From NCBI GenBank assembly GCA_020912385.1, contig CP087214.1, positions 620,001 to 684,000 on the forward strand: a stretch of 64,000 nt of DNA, in the 5' to 3' direction. The notes under the pieces are model-generated. The model made no database searches. It worked only from the letters and a program-made list of their open reading frames with translations, and had not been told where the DNA came from. The translations under genes were made by a program, and so were the position numbers. Shown here piece by piece: positions 23,994-37,229 of the stretch; position 1 is the stretch's first letter, and every line of letters begins with the position of its first letter. This DNA is from Neofusicoccum parvum. Its lineage: Eukaryota; Ascomycota; Dothideomycetes; Botryosphaeriales; Botryosphaeriaceae.

Positions 23994-26344
23994 ATGGCCG
24001 CGCACCTCGCAAGCTTCGACTTCGCCAGCATGTCTGAGCTGGCACCGCCCATTCCCGCCGGAGGACCGCTCAGCGCTGGCGCCGCCGCCGCTGCGGCAGG
24101 CGCAATGGATGCCCAGCAGCTGTCGTCCTCGTCGTCCGGCGGCAAGCAGCCCATCCCGTTGGCGTGCGTCGCCTGTCGCTCCAAGCATCTCAAGTGCAGC
24201 GGCGGCGAGCCGTGCTCCAGATGCGCCGCCGACGGGACCGAGTGCAGCTACGTCAAGTCGCGCAGGGTGAGGGCTCGTCTCTTCCTCCTTCCTCCCCTCT
24301 CCTTGCCGCCCCTGCACCCCGCGCGTCTTCCTGGGTGTCGAGAGGGGTGCGAGGGAGCGTTCTTGGCTGCCGTGGGTAGGGCTAACGATCGCCGCAGGGG
24401 TACAAAGGCCCGCGGAAGCGGACTGCTGGTGAGCAGCTGGGCCGCCCTCCCCCACGAGAGCCGTGTGCGGACCGACAGGGTGCGTGGGAAACATGTCCGA
24501 TGACCTCCCCGCGCTGGTATCTGGCTTTCTGCATTCTGACCGCCCTTTGCAGGTTCCGTAACCGAGCAGGCGACGACGGCGGGCTTCTCGGCAAGCCCGC
24601 CCGAGCAGCAGCATTCGCCGGCGTTCCCCGCGCTGGAGGTGCTCACCGGCGGCGATCAGGCGTCGTCGCCCTCGCAGTTGAACTGCTTCGCGTTCCAGGC
24701 GCCAGAGGACATGGCCGTGGCCGCGCAGAACCAGGTCGCCGTGGCGCCGAAGACGACGTCGGGCCAGCAGGTGGGCTGCAACAACTTGAGCATGGTGACC
24801 AGCGCTTTCTTTACCTTCTTCGCCGCTGCGCATCCGTTCCTGCTGCCGCGGCAATATCTGCTCGATCTTCTCCGCAACAAGCGTCTTCCGCATCTTGAGC
24901 TCGCGATCCAGTACATCGGGTCATGTTACCTGCCGCAGGCGTCGACACAGATGCTGGATGAGGCGCTCAACCATGCTCTGTTTCAGCAGAACCAACCAAG
25001 AGACGGCTCCATGGTCCAAGCTCTGCTGCTCTATTCTATTGGCCTCAAGTCAAATGACAAGTCATCAACAGCAGATGAGATGCTGTCGCAGGCGATTGAC
25101 ATTGCTCTCGCAATTGGCATGAACGACCGGGAATTTTCCATCCGGAATGGCTCGGGTAACCGCGTGTTGGAGGAGAGCTGGAGACGGACGTGGTGGGAGC
25201 TGTATGTCGTGGATGGTTTCTTTGCGGGTGTCAGCCAGCGCACCAACTTCCGCTTGAGGGATGTGTTGACGGACGTCCCGCTGCCGTGCGAGGAGGTTGA
25301 GTATGAGTCAGGGGTAAGTTGCCGGTGTCTCTACAACTGTCAACGGCTGCTGACAAACGCATACTAGTACATCCCTGTGCCGAGAACTTTTGAGGAATAT
25401 GACGATGCAGCTTTCGCGGATGACGATGTCGAATTCTCGTCTTTTGCATACCGCATCGATTCCGTCCGGAATTTGGGCAAGGTCCTTGCCGTGACGAGTA
25501 TAGATGTCCTTGATATCCGCGCGATAGAGGGGGCTGATGCTTATCTCGTCAACTGGGCGCTGCATCTTCCGAACAGTAAAAGAGAGACGATTTCCAGGGA
25601 TGGGCAGCTGGATCATATGCTCTTCCAAGCGCACATGATCGCTAATGCGTAAGTGAAACTACGCGCCCCTCAATCGGCTACAACCGCAGCAACTCTGACA
25701 TCCTATCCAGAAGCACAATCCTCCTCCACAAACCGCGCTCCAATCTCGACGAATACCGTAGCGCTGACGACATCCGCACGTGCGTCCGCCAGTGCTCCCC
25801 ACTCATCTCGACCCAAACCCGCGAGACGCACACGGCCAAGTGCATGGACGCGTCGCAGCGGCTCTCACAGCTGGTGCGGCTGCCATGCCCGCTCACGCGC
25901 CTCACGCCCTTCTTCACCTGCGCCGTCGTCATGTCGTCGGTCGTCTACCTGTCGGCCTGGTCGTTCGTGGCGCCGCAGTCGGACGGCTCGGCGGCGCAGG
26001 ACAGCACGCCGCTGGCGGGCTCGTGCGGGCCGGCCACGGACGCGGCGCTCAAGGAGCTGATCCGGCTCAACATGGGGGCGCTGAAGAACCTAGCCGGGCA
26101 GTGGCCGCTGGCGCGCACGGCGGCGGGGCAGGTGCGCGGCGTGGCGGGCGAGCTGTTCCGGGCGAAGAAGGAGGTCCGGCGGCTGTGGAACGAGGTCGCG
26201 GCCGAGGACATCCTGCGCATGATCGAGGACGCGGCGAGCGAGAGCGGGAGCGGGAGCGGGAGCTTCCCGGCCGGTGGTGAGGTGGTGGGGACGAGCGGGC
26301 AGGGGCAGGGGCAGGGGCAGGGGTGTGGGGTTACTGCGGCGTGA
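23994..26344 (+). CDS. Zn2Cys6 transcription factor with fungal-specific middle domain
   Basis: Exons 23994-24266, 24398-24428, 24553-25313, 25368-25648 and 25711-26344 join in phase to 659 residues; the second exon is only 31 nt. The binuclear zinc cluster is canonical, Cys58, 61, 68, 74, 77 and 84 with C-x2-C-x6-C-x5-C-x2-C-x6-C spacing, followed by a basic GYKGPRKR linker encoded by the micro-exon. The middle region (PFLLPRQYLLDLLRNK, AIDIALAIGMNDREF, ESWRRTWWELYVVDGFFAG) is the fungal_trans domain. The C-terminus ends in low-complexity SGSGSGS and QGQGQGQG runs from tandem GAGCGG- and GGGGCA-type repeats. It should bind DNA as a nuclear regulator; targets are unknown. It lies downstream of the nucleoside transporter in the same direction, but regulation of that gene is only a guess. 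Confidence 0.9.
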
Positions 26345-27671
26345 GGAGGAGGTGTTTGGGAGTGGTGGTGCTGCTTGGGCTTTTTTGTTCGGCGTAAATC
26401 GGTCGGTGGGCGGGACGGATGTATTATACCAAGGCGACGGCTGGCGTTTTTTAAGGGTTGGGAATGGGGGGGCCTGGGCGTTTGAGGGTGGTTCTGAGAT
26501 CTCTCCACTTCTGTCAGACCAGATCTTGTCTTTTTTTCTTCTAAATAGTAGCTCACGCGATGCATGATTCATAGGTATGGTCGGCAACGGCAGAGTTAAA
26601 TATTACTTCTCTCTTCTTGAATTTGGACTTTCTCAGTGACAGGCGAGTACGTCAGGAACATGGGAGCTCGCACTCTCTACTACTGCAGCTCAACACTTTC
26701 TCTGCGCCCTCCTGGTCCTTGTCCATTGGAAGGGTGGTCCATCAAGATTGGAAAGCCTTCCTTCGCATCAGCATCATGGTGGAATGGTGCAGGCCGGCGA
26801 GGCTGCTTGACGAGAGAGATCATCAAGCAGTCGCGTACTTGGCCGGCGAGTTGCGGGAGGAGAGACGCAAGCGATCACACAGACCGGGAACGGCGCAAGA
26901 GGAGAAAGCGAAAATACAGTATTGCATCCTCACAGACGAGGGAAATTAAGTGGAGTTCATGCGCTAGAGGCTCATGCTCAGCGAAGAAAGACAGACCTGA
27001 GGTTCAGAGCGGTCCTGCTTTTTTGTAGCGGGGTGGGAAGGGTTGCGGAGGTCACGGGCAGGTCGTTGGGGAAGACCTGAGGAGGTCGTCAGCAGAGCCG
27101 CGGCGAAGCACCGCTGGGTGGACGCTTGCTGTTCTGGTTGTCTGTGGAGCAGGGATGGCGAGTGGTCACGAGTGGGAGTGGTTTGGCGGTGGATGGCGCT
27201 TGCTTAAAAGAGGGGAGTCTAGTCGGCGCTGTTTTCTTTGCTGCGAAGACCTTATCTGACGCATTCTGGAGCGACTAAATGGTTCGGCATAGCGACTGGA
27301 GCTACCGATGAGTGTACCGGACCAAGACTCCTTGGGCACAACTTCGTCTTTGGTGTCCTACTCGTCCGCCAGGGGAATGTGGTCGGAGAAACGCATAGCG
27401 AGGCAATGGGACAGGGAATTGACGAAGTGTAGTCGAGTATCTTTTGTACTTGATGATACTCTACAGCAGCAATGGTGACCGGGTCTTCATCTTGAGTGAT
27501 CTCAGAGCTTAAGAGCACATCCCGACGGTGGCATGTCGTCTCTTCAACATACGAGCACTATTCCCCGGCCTTGTCGAGGCCGCAGATTGGTGTACGTATT
27601 ACGGCGTTTGAGGACTTCTTGCCTAAATACAGCAATTGCACCCACTATCCGCATGCTTTTCCACACCTCCC
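26345..27671. other. Intergenic between convergent genes, no gene seen
   Basis: About 1.3 kb between the ends of two genes transcribed toward each other. Short open frames on both strands have no protein features. Confidence 0.5.
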
Positions 27672-28992
27672 TCACATCATCTGCACCTCCAACAAACACC
27701 TCCTCACGCCGCCCTCCCCCATCTCCACGCCAGAATTCTCCACATCCGCCACCACCGCGCCCCTTGCGGCACACTCCTCCTTGAAGGCATCCACGCCGCC
27801 GCCAACGCCGAAGTACACCCTCTTAGCAGCGACGATGGCCTTCCCGACGCGCACGCGGCGCAGCAGGGCGACGCAGGCGTCGGCGAAGGCGGCCAGGGCG
27901 GCGGGCGAGTAGATGGTCTCGCTGGCCAGCAGCAGCGTGCTCATGGGCTCGGCCGACGGCACCAGCGCGGCGAAGCCCGGCGCCGGCGCCCACGAGCCCG
28001 ACACCAGCGTCAGCGTCAGCGGCGCCTGCCGCAGCGCGGCCCCGAAGCCGGCGACCAGCGCGGGCGTGAGGTAGAGGTCGCCGTGGTCGGAGCCGGCGTC
28101 GCCGAAGGGGTTGGGGGCCGAGGGCGCGAAGAGCGGCGAGTCGGCTGGCAGGGTCGAGGCCCAGGTGAGGAGGAGGTTGGGGAGCGTGACGAGGCGGAGG
28201 ACGGAGGCGTTGTAGTCGGCGAGGGTGAGGTAGAGGGGGAGGGATTGCGTGAGGGCGTAGTGGAAGAGGACGAGGGTGGGGATGGCGGTGCCGCAGCCGA
28301 GCTGTGGTTGGTGTGAGTTGGGTTTCGTATTTCTGAGGGGTCTCTTACCTCGATTACGTGGTCGACGCGGCAGAGGTCGTCGAGGTCTTTGCGCGGGCCG
28401 CGGTCGAGCAGCAGCTTGGCGAGGTCGATGCTGCACTCCCAGGTCTTGAAGCCGCCTTCGTAGATGTTGGTGCGGATGTCGGACTCGTCCAGGCCGGCCA
28501 TGGGGTTGGAGGTCGTGCCGTCGTCCTCGGCCATCAGCTGGATGCGGATGTCGAACAGCTCGCGCCGGGGGAGACTGAGCTTCTTGCCTGAGGGGGCCTC
28601 GATCTCCTGGATGGCATAGGAGATCTTGTCCGGCAGGGTTTGGAGCTGCGGAGTTGGATCCTCAGTCTTGGTCCTTCGGAGCAGTTTCCGGCATAGGCAG
28701 AAAGGAAATACGAGCAGATGACGGCAGGAAAAACAGGCAGAGTTGATCAACGACTGGCTGATCGGAAGAATAGAAGACGCATAGACAGCCTGGAAGACGA
28801 GATAAGAAGAGAGCGAGGACGTACCAGATCGGCAACATTGTGTGTCTGGGCTGGAAGCAGGGCGGCGTCAGGCTGTGCAGGCGTCGACGTCGAGGCGGGC
28901 GGGGCTGCGGGCACAGCAGGCGAGCCCTGGTCTACATCTGGGTCGACCTCTATGTCGTCGCCCGAGAAGCCAAAACTAAATGGTTGGGCCAT
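27672..28992 (-). CDS. hpm1: Protein-histidine N-methyltransferase Hpm1 / METTL18-like
   Basis: Minus-strand exons 28992-28825, 28645-28349 and 28301-27672 join in phase 0 to 364 residues. The N-terminus reads MAQPFSFGFSGDDIE, a typical opening of the family. The second exon carries LPDKISYAIQEI and FKTWECSIDLAKLL, and the third the S-adenosylmethionine motif LGCGTAIPTL (Gly157 region), followed by LADYNASVLRLVTLPNLLL. These features mark the Hpm1/METTL18 group of seven-beta-strand methyltransferases. The yeast enzyme methylates a histidine of ribosomal protein uL3 (Rpl3) and supports ribosome biogenesis and translational accuracy. The acceptor at 28645 is the least certain junction; an acceptor 15 nt upstream would add five residues (DPTPQ). 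The last exon is Ala-rich. Confidence 0.9.
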
Positions 28993-30021
28993 GGTGGGTG
29001 TGGTGGAGGTCGAAGGTCCAAGGCGCGACGCTGATCGACGAATCTTTTTTCGGAACCGAGAGGGGCCGGCCGATTCTAGTCGTTGCCGGTTTCAACGCGG
29101 CCCGGCAGCGGGATCTCGGCCACTCGTTCTGGCGATGCTTCGGACATCAGCAGCTCTCTCACATCCGCGCTCGGCTCGTGGCAAAGCATCGCTCGTGTCA
29201 TTGAAACGACTCGGTATTCCAGACAAACACTGCACACACCATGCACACAGCTGGTCGTGAGATGCACGGAATGAGACATGCCCTGCTGCTGCTCAGACAA
29301 CTGAGCCAATTGGATACTGTCTGAAACAATGACAGGCTTGAGCTTAACCCAACGATTCCAGCTGCCACTATCTGGGAATGTTTAGACTCGGTCAGGTGCG
29401 CCACGGCGCTAAAGAACAAAGAAAGAAAACAAAAGCCGACACTGTGTTCGTGATCTTATTTAGTTTAATTTTGGAAATTGCCATTCCAGGCTTTCTTGAT
29501 GCGGAAGTGTGAGTCTAGCCTGGGATGCGCCGCAACATCAGTTCGAAGTCCTGTGCCCTAGATATCCGATTCTGCACAGGAGAACTTGGAAAGCGACGTT
29601 GCTCCGATTAAATAGGTATGCCTTTAAGCAGGAGGTATTTCGGGTGAATGGCTGCCTTGGCAGCGGAGTCCGATCACGACCATGCTCAGTCACAAGCTTG
29701 GAGGAGGGCAAGGCAAGATGAGCCTGTGGCTGGACCGTCGCTTTCACAGTGTGTTAAGGCATTTCACTCTGGACTACCAGGTCTTACCAGCCACCCTTGC
29801 CAGCAGCACATAAAACCAAGCACTTTCTTTTCTCTACATCTACGCCAACTTCCTACTGCTCCTCGGCTTCATGAACGCCGAACTCCTTTCCAGCTGCGTC
29901 GACTTCAGCAGCTTGGATTACAGCCATTGATACAACTGCCCCAGACACTCCGAGAGCATCAACAGTCAACTCCAACACCAGCTCAGAACTTGAAAACCAA
30001 ACACACACCATCTTCGCAAAA
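28993..30021. promoter_or_regulatory. Divergent region, hpm1 and the orphan gene
   Basis: About 1.0 kb between divergent start codons. It contains pyrimidine-rich and CA-rich leader-like sequence at 29800-30021. No gene is supported. Confidence 0.4.
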
Positions 30022-30870
30022 ATGGTCGACCCCACCGACAAAGGGATCTGCAACATCCCACTCCCCACCCGGGCCATCTTCTCCAAAGTTCAGCGCCACC
30101 TCTCTTCTCTCCTCCCAACCCGCAGCACCAACAGCTCGGCTGCTTCCTCGCCCACCCTGCTCACCACGGATCCCTCCCTCAGCTACACCCTACCAGGCCC
30201 CTACGCCAACTACCTCGTACACGCCACCCACCGCCTGCACAACCACTACACCCCGGACACCCTCATCACCCAGCTCCGCACCAACGCCCACGCGCTCATG
30301 CAGTACCGCCTGCACCAAGACTACACGCGGCACCTCCCACGCGCGGCGAAGAAGCACTTCCTCGCGCAGCGGGCCACGCTCTCGCACCAGCTGTTCGCGA
30401 GCACCACCATCCCATGGGCGGAGATCTCCGCGCACCTGTCGCGCGAGGCGGTCGAGGAGACGGGGGCGTCGGCGGGGGGGCGGGCGGCGGGGGCGACGCC
30501 GTGGACAGACGGGGTGCGGGCGGCGGCGGCGGCGAGCGGGGTGCCGGCGCGCTTCCTGGCGTGGGAGGTGGGCGAGCGCGTGCGGCGCGGCGACGAGGGC
30601 GTGGCCGACGGCGTGGCCGAGCTGGTCGCCCGCCGCGACTGGTGCGCCGCCGGCCACCGCGTCGTCGACGACCTGCGCGACCTGGGCCTGGCCTTCTCCG
30701 TCGAGGAGAAGGAGGCTGGCGAGAAGGAGAGGATGAGGCGCGCTGTCGAGAGGGTGCGGGATCGGTACTTTTACGTGTGCGTCTTGGAGGAGTGGCATCT
30801 GGAGATCAGGGCCCGCATGGAGATGTTCGGCGGGAAGAGGGCGAAGAGGGGAAAGTTTCTGCGCTTCTGA
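30022..30870 (+). CDS. Uncharacterised intronless protein, 282 aa
   Basis: A single open frame with a good start context (AAAATGG) preceded by a CA-rich leader. I do not recognise a domain. The first 130 residues contain YTLPGPYANYLVHATHRLH and HYTPDTLITQLRTNAHALMQ, which look like folded helical sequence. A GC-rich Ala/Gly stretch follows at about 150-175, then a highly charged helical end (VEEKEAGEKERMRRAVERVR). The C-terminus KRAKRGKFLRF is strongly basic. No signal peptide or membrane segment is visible. A 245-codon frame on the other strand overlaps it, but that one is Pro/Arg/His-rich and looks like a shadow. It could be a lineage-restricted protein. Confidence 0.65.
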   Translation: MVDPTDKGICNIPLPTRAIFSKVQRHLSSLLPTRSTNSSAASSPTLLTTDPSLSYTLPGPYANYLVHATHRLHNHYTPDTLITQLRTNAHALMQYRLHQDYTRHLPRAAKKHFLAQRATLSHQLFASTTIPWAEISAHLSREAVEETGASAGGRAAGATPWTDGVRAAAAASGVPARFLAWEVGERVRRGDEGVADGVAELVARRDWCAAGHRVVDDLRDLGLAFSVEEKEAGEKERMRRAVERVRDRYFYVCVLEEWHLEIRARMEMFGGKRAKRGKFLRF

Positions 30871-31611
30871 GGGGTTTGGGGTGACGGGAGGGGCGTCAGT
30901 GAAGACTGGGACATGAGAAAGCTCCATAGGAGTGGTTGGCTATGATTATGATCAACGAATACGGGACGTGTAATGCGTCATGACGGCCGGGAATTGTGGG
31001 TAGATAAAAACCTTCAAAGCTCTGCCTTCTTGCTTTGTGTGCTTGTACCCAGTTTTCCTGCCATCGAACCCAGCCTCGGGCCTCGCGAGTCCATCACTGC
31101 TGGTCAGAGGGACTATTGCTGAACAGGCTTACTCCGCTTCTTGTTTTCCGGGATAGCCACCTTTTAATCCCCTTCATAGACCAAGAGGAATCTTTTCAGT
31201 CATCCTTCAACACAGCAACTTTAAGGATCCTCAGCACTGTATCATCATCATTTTGAGCTCTTCTCCACCATTGCAGAGTATTGATGCAATACTTCATAAC
31301 GATTCCCGTCCACAATATGTCCCAGAAGACTTGAAGGACGTTCTGTGATGTAGTCAACTTGTGCCAAGGGAACGAGCCAGGAAACGCAGTATAAATCATC
31401 AGTCCCAAGGGTACGAGGATGTTTACTGCCGCACGTTGGCTCACAGACCACCACGGTAATTAACACTTCACAACGTCTGGGAACATGAAGTGATATCAAC
31501 AAAGGATAATAGCCAGCCTCATTCTTCATCTGAACATATGTACCGGAAAGAGAACTACCTACAGAGAACGAGACACACACCACCGCCACCCCTCCAACCC
31601 CCACACCCCGC
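30871..31611. other. Intergenic between convergent genes, no gene seen
   Basis: The 3' regions of the orphan gene and the xylanase meet here. Nothing else is supported. Confidence 0.5.
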
Positions 31612-32920
<1,309 letters not shown>

Positions 32921-34966
32921 TGCGGACTTGTGCTATCGAAAGTGCAAGGAACGAAGTGAGTGAGGGTAGACCAGCTGTGAAGAAGAGGAAAGGATGTGCG
33001 GGAGTGAAGGGCCAAGCATCAGTCCGTCGCAGGGAGCGGTCAATTTATATCGACTTGCTGTATACGAGAAGCCACCGGAGTATTGCATGAATGCAACTCC
33101 AAGAGAGACTATCACCAACTAACGGCATCTCCACTCTCCAAGCCCTTGGCGGCATAGCAAAGCCGAATTGGTAGGCGGCAGAGCCCACCAGGGCGACATT
33201 CGGCTGAAGTCCCACTCTGTCCAGCCCCATTTCTATTCGGCTGGGAGGCGATGGAGAGCATCTTGTGATCAATTGACCGTAAAAGAGAGCACATATAACA
33301 GTACTAGCCGGAGTGGTGATTGCAGGGGCCGCCGTTTATTCTGCAGGTGCCACTGTGGCGTCCAGTGCTCGCTTACAGCAGTGTGCAGGGACTCCGAAAG
33401 GAGAAAGTCAAGAAAAGAAGCTTAAGTTTTGGCTGGCCAGTAATGCCGTGCTGCAGGCACATGAGGAGTATCGAATGTTCCGAACGTTCGCTGGTGATAG
33501 CCTAAATTGCTTCCCCCCACACGCGTGGTGGAACGAAGGGACGCTGGGCATGGCCGGAAATAGGCTAAAATGCCGCAAATCCGTGCGACGCTCGGATGTA
33601 GGATACGGTTTCCATATTGACTGCTGTTTCACCTTCGGGCGGTCTGACCTCGCCAGTCAGATGTCGATTTTCTGCCTGGAACTGCTCGTTCGAGGCGCGG
33701 GAGATCGATAACCGTGGCGAGGCGCACGGCATCGGCGGTTCGGAAGCCGCGGGCTGAAGACAGCGGGATACCCGAGAGCTTATTCTCGTGCCAGGCACAC
33801 CTGTCGTTTCCTTTCGTTTCCTTTTCCCCTCGTTTGCCGTGGTGAATTTGTGATTTGTGGGGAAATCCACTACCCATGCCAGCTGCCGTCTGCATCAGCA
33901 GACGTGGCAAGCGAAGATGCCGAGGTGAGTATTACTTATTGCACAAAGCCTTGAAAAAAAAAAAGACCCAGTTTCGATTGATGCTTTCCAAGGTGTCTGG
34001 TCTTCTGGATCCGTACCCTCAGCGATATGGGAGTGCTGTCGTGTCTGTATTGTCCACCATGAACCGAAGCCATGCCCACGCTCTCTTATAAGTCGGACCT
34101 CACGCTAGTCAAATGGGCCCTATGTCCCCAAGCACCTGTTCAAGTGGCACTCTTAACCACTTTATCAATATCAAGTTCCTAAAAATATTCCTGGCTAGCT
34201 CGTAGAAAATCTGGTGGTCGGGTAGAGGTTTCCCAATAGTTTTATGTTATATTGGTCTGCTTTCTTCAAGGGAATACTCGATATCCATGCAAGTGTCAGT
34301 TTCGCTCACACGACAAAGCGCATACTTATAGTGCAGCTATGTTAGCCACGTTTATTCGACAGGAGCTCTTACCTGCGTGATTCGGACCTGGTGGAGATGG
34401 GAATGCACGCTTAGGGCGAGGCTAGAAACGATACTAATGGGCTTCGTCGCTCGCGCAGCCACAATGCGAAGTGGCCTGATGTCCGACGCCAATCAATCTT
34501 AATACTCGGAAACGGATGACAGACCAGAGGCGCTCGGAATAAGTAGAGTTGTGGGGAAATTGAGAGCCACCTGAGCAGGACTGCATGTTGGAACAATAAT
34601 CGTGGCCGCGAGTGGGATCGTAGGAGGTCGCTAAATCGTGTCGACCATGGAGCTTTCGCTGCAGAGCATAAGCCCAGTTCCCAGCCGCATGCGGACCAAA
34701 TACTCGTCTGGACGGCTGGGACATTTGGAGTGGGTAGGCGAATGGCCGATCGACACAGCCCCGCAGATGGACGTCAGATCGTACCTGAGATCAGGGTCCA
34801 CTCTACACGTCATAATCTGAGTGGCACGGCGGATGAAAGAAGGCGATCATGAAAGGAAGCCCACACGCGCCTCTGCTCTCCACACCTGCTCCACACGCCT
34901 GTCGCAAGGCCGCGTCTCCACTGAGCATCGACGATCAGGGAAACAGTTTGAATGTCCAGACCATCG
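32921..34966. other. Long intergenic block upstream of the xylanase
   Basis: About 2.0 kb between divergent genes (xylanase minus, DUF2237 plus). The xylanase-proximal part contains a TATA box. The 33950-34350 part is AT-richer. No gene is supported. Confidence 0.45.
33043..33049 (-). promoter_or_regulatory. TATA box of the xylanase gene
   Basis: TATAAAT on the minus strand about 125 bases before the xylanase start codon. A single GGCTAAA at 33563-33569, about 640 bases upstream of the ATG, matches the core bound by XlnR/Xyr1-type xylanase regulators, but a lone copy can be chance. Confidence 0.5.
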
Positions 34967-35728
34967 ATGGCCAGCCTTAACGGTGAGTAACGAGGTTTAA
35001 CCAGGCTGCAGGAGGACGTCATATCTGTACGCACAGATCAATGCGAGTCGTCCTGATGGCCTGAAGTTTGGTGTAATCGCGACGAACACGGAAAGACTAA
35101 CGAACGAGTCTGCCAGTCTTCAAGAAGCCCCTGGCGCTCCACTCGACCAAGCCGATGACTGGGTTCTTGCGTAACGGCTACTGCGAAGTGCCTGTCGGGG
35201 ACTACGGAAACCACAGTGTTGCAGGTAAGCAGATGCCATTGCGCTGCCGGCATTGGTGCATTATGAAAGGATTAGAAAACAATGTGCTGACAACGAGGCT
35301 ACGCGCAGCCGAGGTAACGGATGAATTCCTAGACTTCTCAGCTTCACGCGGCAACGACCTCCGCGCCGCGGGCTTGACGGGAGGCTGCAAATGGTGCCTG
35401 TGCGCCAGCCGGTGGAAGGAAGCGTTGGACGCGCGCAAGAACGATCAGGATCCGCTAGTGCCAAGGTATGTTTCTAGGAGTAATCTCCAGATTCCAGAAG
35501 CTCCCACCCTGGAGGAAGATCGCCCGCGACGGGCTGGAGGATCTGGGGAACCGTCGGAGAATTGCTGCAGATCGATGGCTGGTTCGGGACGTGTCATTCT
35601 CCGGAGACAGTTCGCTGACGGGATTTTGGGCGTGATTTAGGGTGTTCCTGAACGCGACTAACGAGAAGGCGTTGGCGAAGGTCGACCTGGGCGACCTCAA
35701 GAAGTTCGCGGCAGATGAGGAAGCGTAG
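34967..35728 (+). CDS. DUF2237 family protein, small four-exon gene
   Basis: Exons 34967-34982 (16 nt, MASLN plus one base), 35117-35224, 35309-35465 and 35641-35728 join in phase to 122 residues. The joined reading has VFKKPLALHSTKPMTGFLRN, GYCEVPVGDYGNHSVA, AEVTDEFLDFSASRGNDL, GGCKWCLCASRWKEAL and FLNATNEKALAKVDLGDLKK, which match the whole DUF2237 domain known mainly from bacteria (pattern TGF-x-R-x-G-x-C ... EFL-x-F-S-x-SRGNDL ... W-CLCA-x-RW). Function of the family is unknown. The C-x2-C-x-C cluster could bind metal, an inference. The protein contains little besides the domain. Because every exon is short it is easy to miss as a single open frame. All donors are consensus (GTGAGT, GTAAGC, GTATGT). 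Confidence 0.85.
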
Positions 35729-37229
35729 ACCCAAACTCCACATCCGCCGGGGTCGAAAACGCCCGTCACGTCACGCACCCAGCCTGGAGCTGCGAGCTGA
35801 GGATGGACAGAGTAGCCTGAACACAGCCCCTTTCGCTTGTTGTCCCTGCTGGCTCGTGACTGGGGCGCGCTGCGACAGCGAGTGGACGTAGAACAACAAC
35901 CACACTGCGAGCGCGCCTCCAGGTGTTTGATTACCTTGAGAGCTGCCTACTGGCCTGGGTCGGACTGCGCGGGACCTGAGCTTGAGATAGAGCCGGGCTT
36001 GCGCGTTCGATGCGGGTTTTGTGGGATCCGAAATTGACGGCTGCGTGCCTGACTTGGCTGCGTTAGGCCAAGCGGAGCAAGGTCGATGGCACGTCGGGGC
36101 GGCTGTGGCTCAGTGGTCGCAGGACTGCATGCGTGCATGGATGCAGGAGAAGGCACCGGCCGGGCCGCTGTCATCCATCGGGTCAGGGTCTGCAGGACAG
36201 CGTGCTGGGAGTCGGCGATCGAGGGCGGTGGATGCACGCGTCAGGGGAGCCGGCGGTGGTGTGCATCCCCTCTGCCCCAGACGGGCGGTCCCCTGGCTCG
36301 CCTCGCAGCGCCGAGAGAGCGGCCGACCCGCGTTGATCCCGGCGCTGCCGAACGCGACTTGGCCACCGTGCGAGCAGCGGCGCCTCACCACCATCAATCG
36401 CCCTCTGGCGCGCGGCTTTCTGCTTGGTTCGCGGGCGCAAGCAGCCCGCGCCCGTCATCCGCCCTTTTGGGCGCGCGGCTTGCGGCTCGCAGCCTGCAGC
36501 GCTGGGCCGCTACGCCCCTCTCAGGCACCGCAGTCGCTCGCCTGGCCTCTGCTTCAGCGCGCCAGTGGTACGCGCGGGGCACTATCGGCAGGCTACTCAG
36601 CTGCCAGCCACAGTCCGGCGAACTGCCCAGAATCATTAGAAGCCTTTGGCGATCTTGCAAGGAAATCTAGAAGTTCGCCGTCTCATGGCGCATCTGACGC
36701 ACGGTAGCCGCTTTGGGATTAAGACTAGATGCTAGCAGGCCTCGCCCGCAAAACACCTCTTGAGCCGACCAGTGGGAGATCGAGCACTGCGAGATCGAGC
36801 TGATCCCGCCTTCCCCGGCGGCGTCCGCGCCCGTGCCTGGTGCCGCCTTTGGTAATAGATCTGTCCCCAACGACCTGGTCTGGGGCGCTACCGGACGAGC
36901 TACTCCCTCGACTCTCGCACGCTTCTTCAGGTCTTCAATTTGGAAGCCCTGGTGTGTCTGTGGTAGCGAAGGATTCCCACATGCTAGTGCGGATTGGAGT
37001 GGTGGCGGTCCGGAGAGATATGAGAACTCAGAAGTAGGTGCCTCCCGTCGCCGCGTTTGAAGACAGCGCTGCCCAACTTCCACCACCACACGCCGGACAG
37101 GGATTGCAATCCTCAGTCGTCGCAGCCCATCCTTTGGTTTCTTATACAGTCCTCGTCGGAGCCGCCTCCCTGTCCGCTACCCCCGTCCTTTCCTACTTCC
37201 GCAGCGCTGTCTTTGCGCAGCAGACAGCC
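35729..37229. other. Intergenic, GC-rich, no gene seen
   Basis: About 1.5 kb. The 36050-36620 part is GC-rich and open in several frames at once, a composition effect. A repeated GGGCGCGCGGCTT-like word occurs near 36409 and 36469. No start, splice pattern or domain supports a gene. Confidence 0.45.

Noticed and set aside
23802..24893. 363-codon minus-strand frame
   Set aside because: It covers the antisense of the Zn2Cys6 exons whose zinc cluster is unmistakable.
21050..26344. Nucleoside transporter plus Zn2Cys6 regulator as a uptake-and-control gene cluster
   Set aside because: Only two genes with no catabolic enzyme next to them; adjacency alone does not support a cluster.
30190..30927. 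245-codon minus-strand frame
   Set aside because: Opposite the orphan gene; low-complexity Pro/Arg/His composition makes it the less likely of the two.
36400..36500. Repeated GGGCGCGCGGCTT words as a possible repeat element
   Set aside because: Only two short copies in GC-rich DNA, without flanking symmetry; most likely chance.
36021..36707. 228-codon plus-strand frame
   Set aside because: GC-rich DNA open in several frames on both strands at once, with no start context, splice signals or domain.
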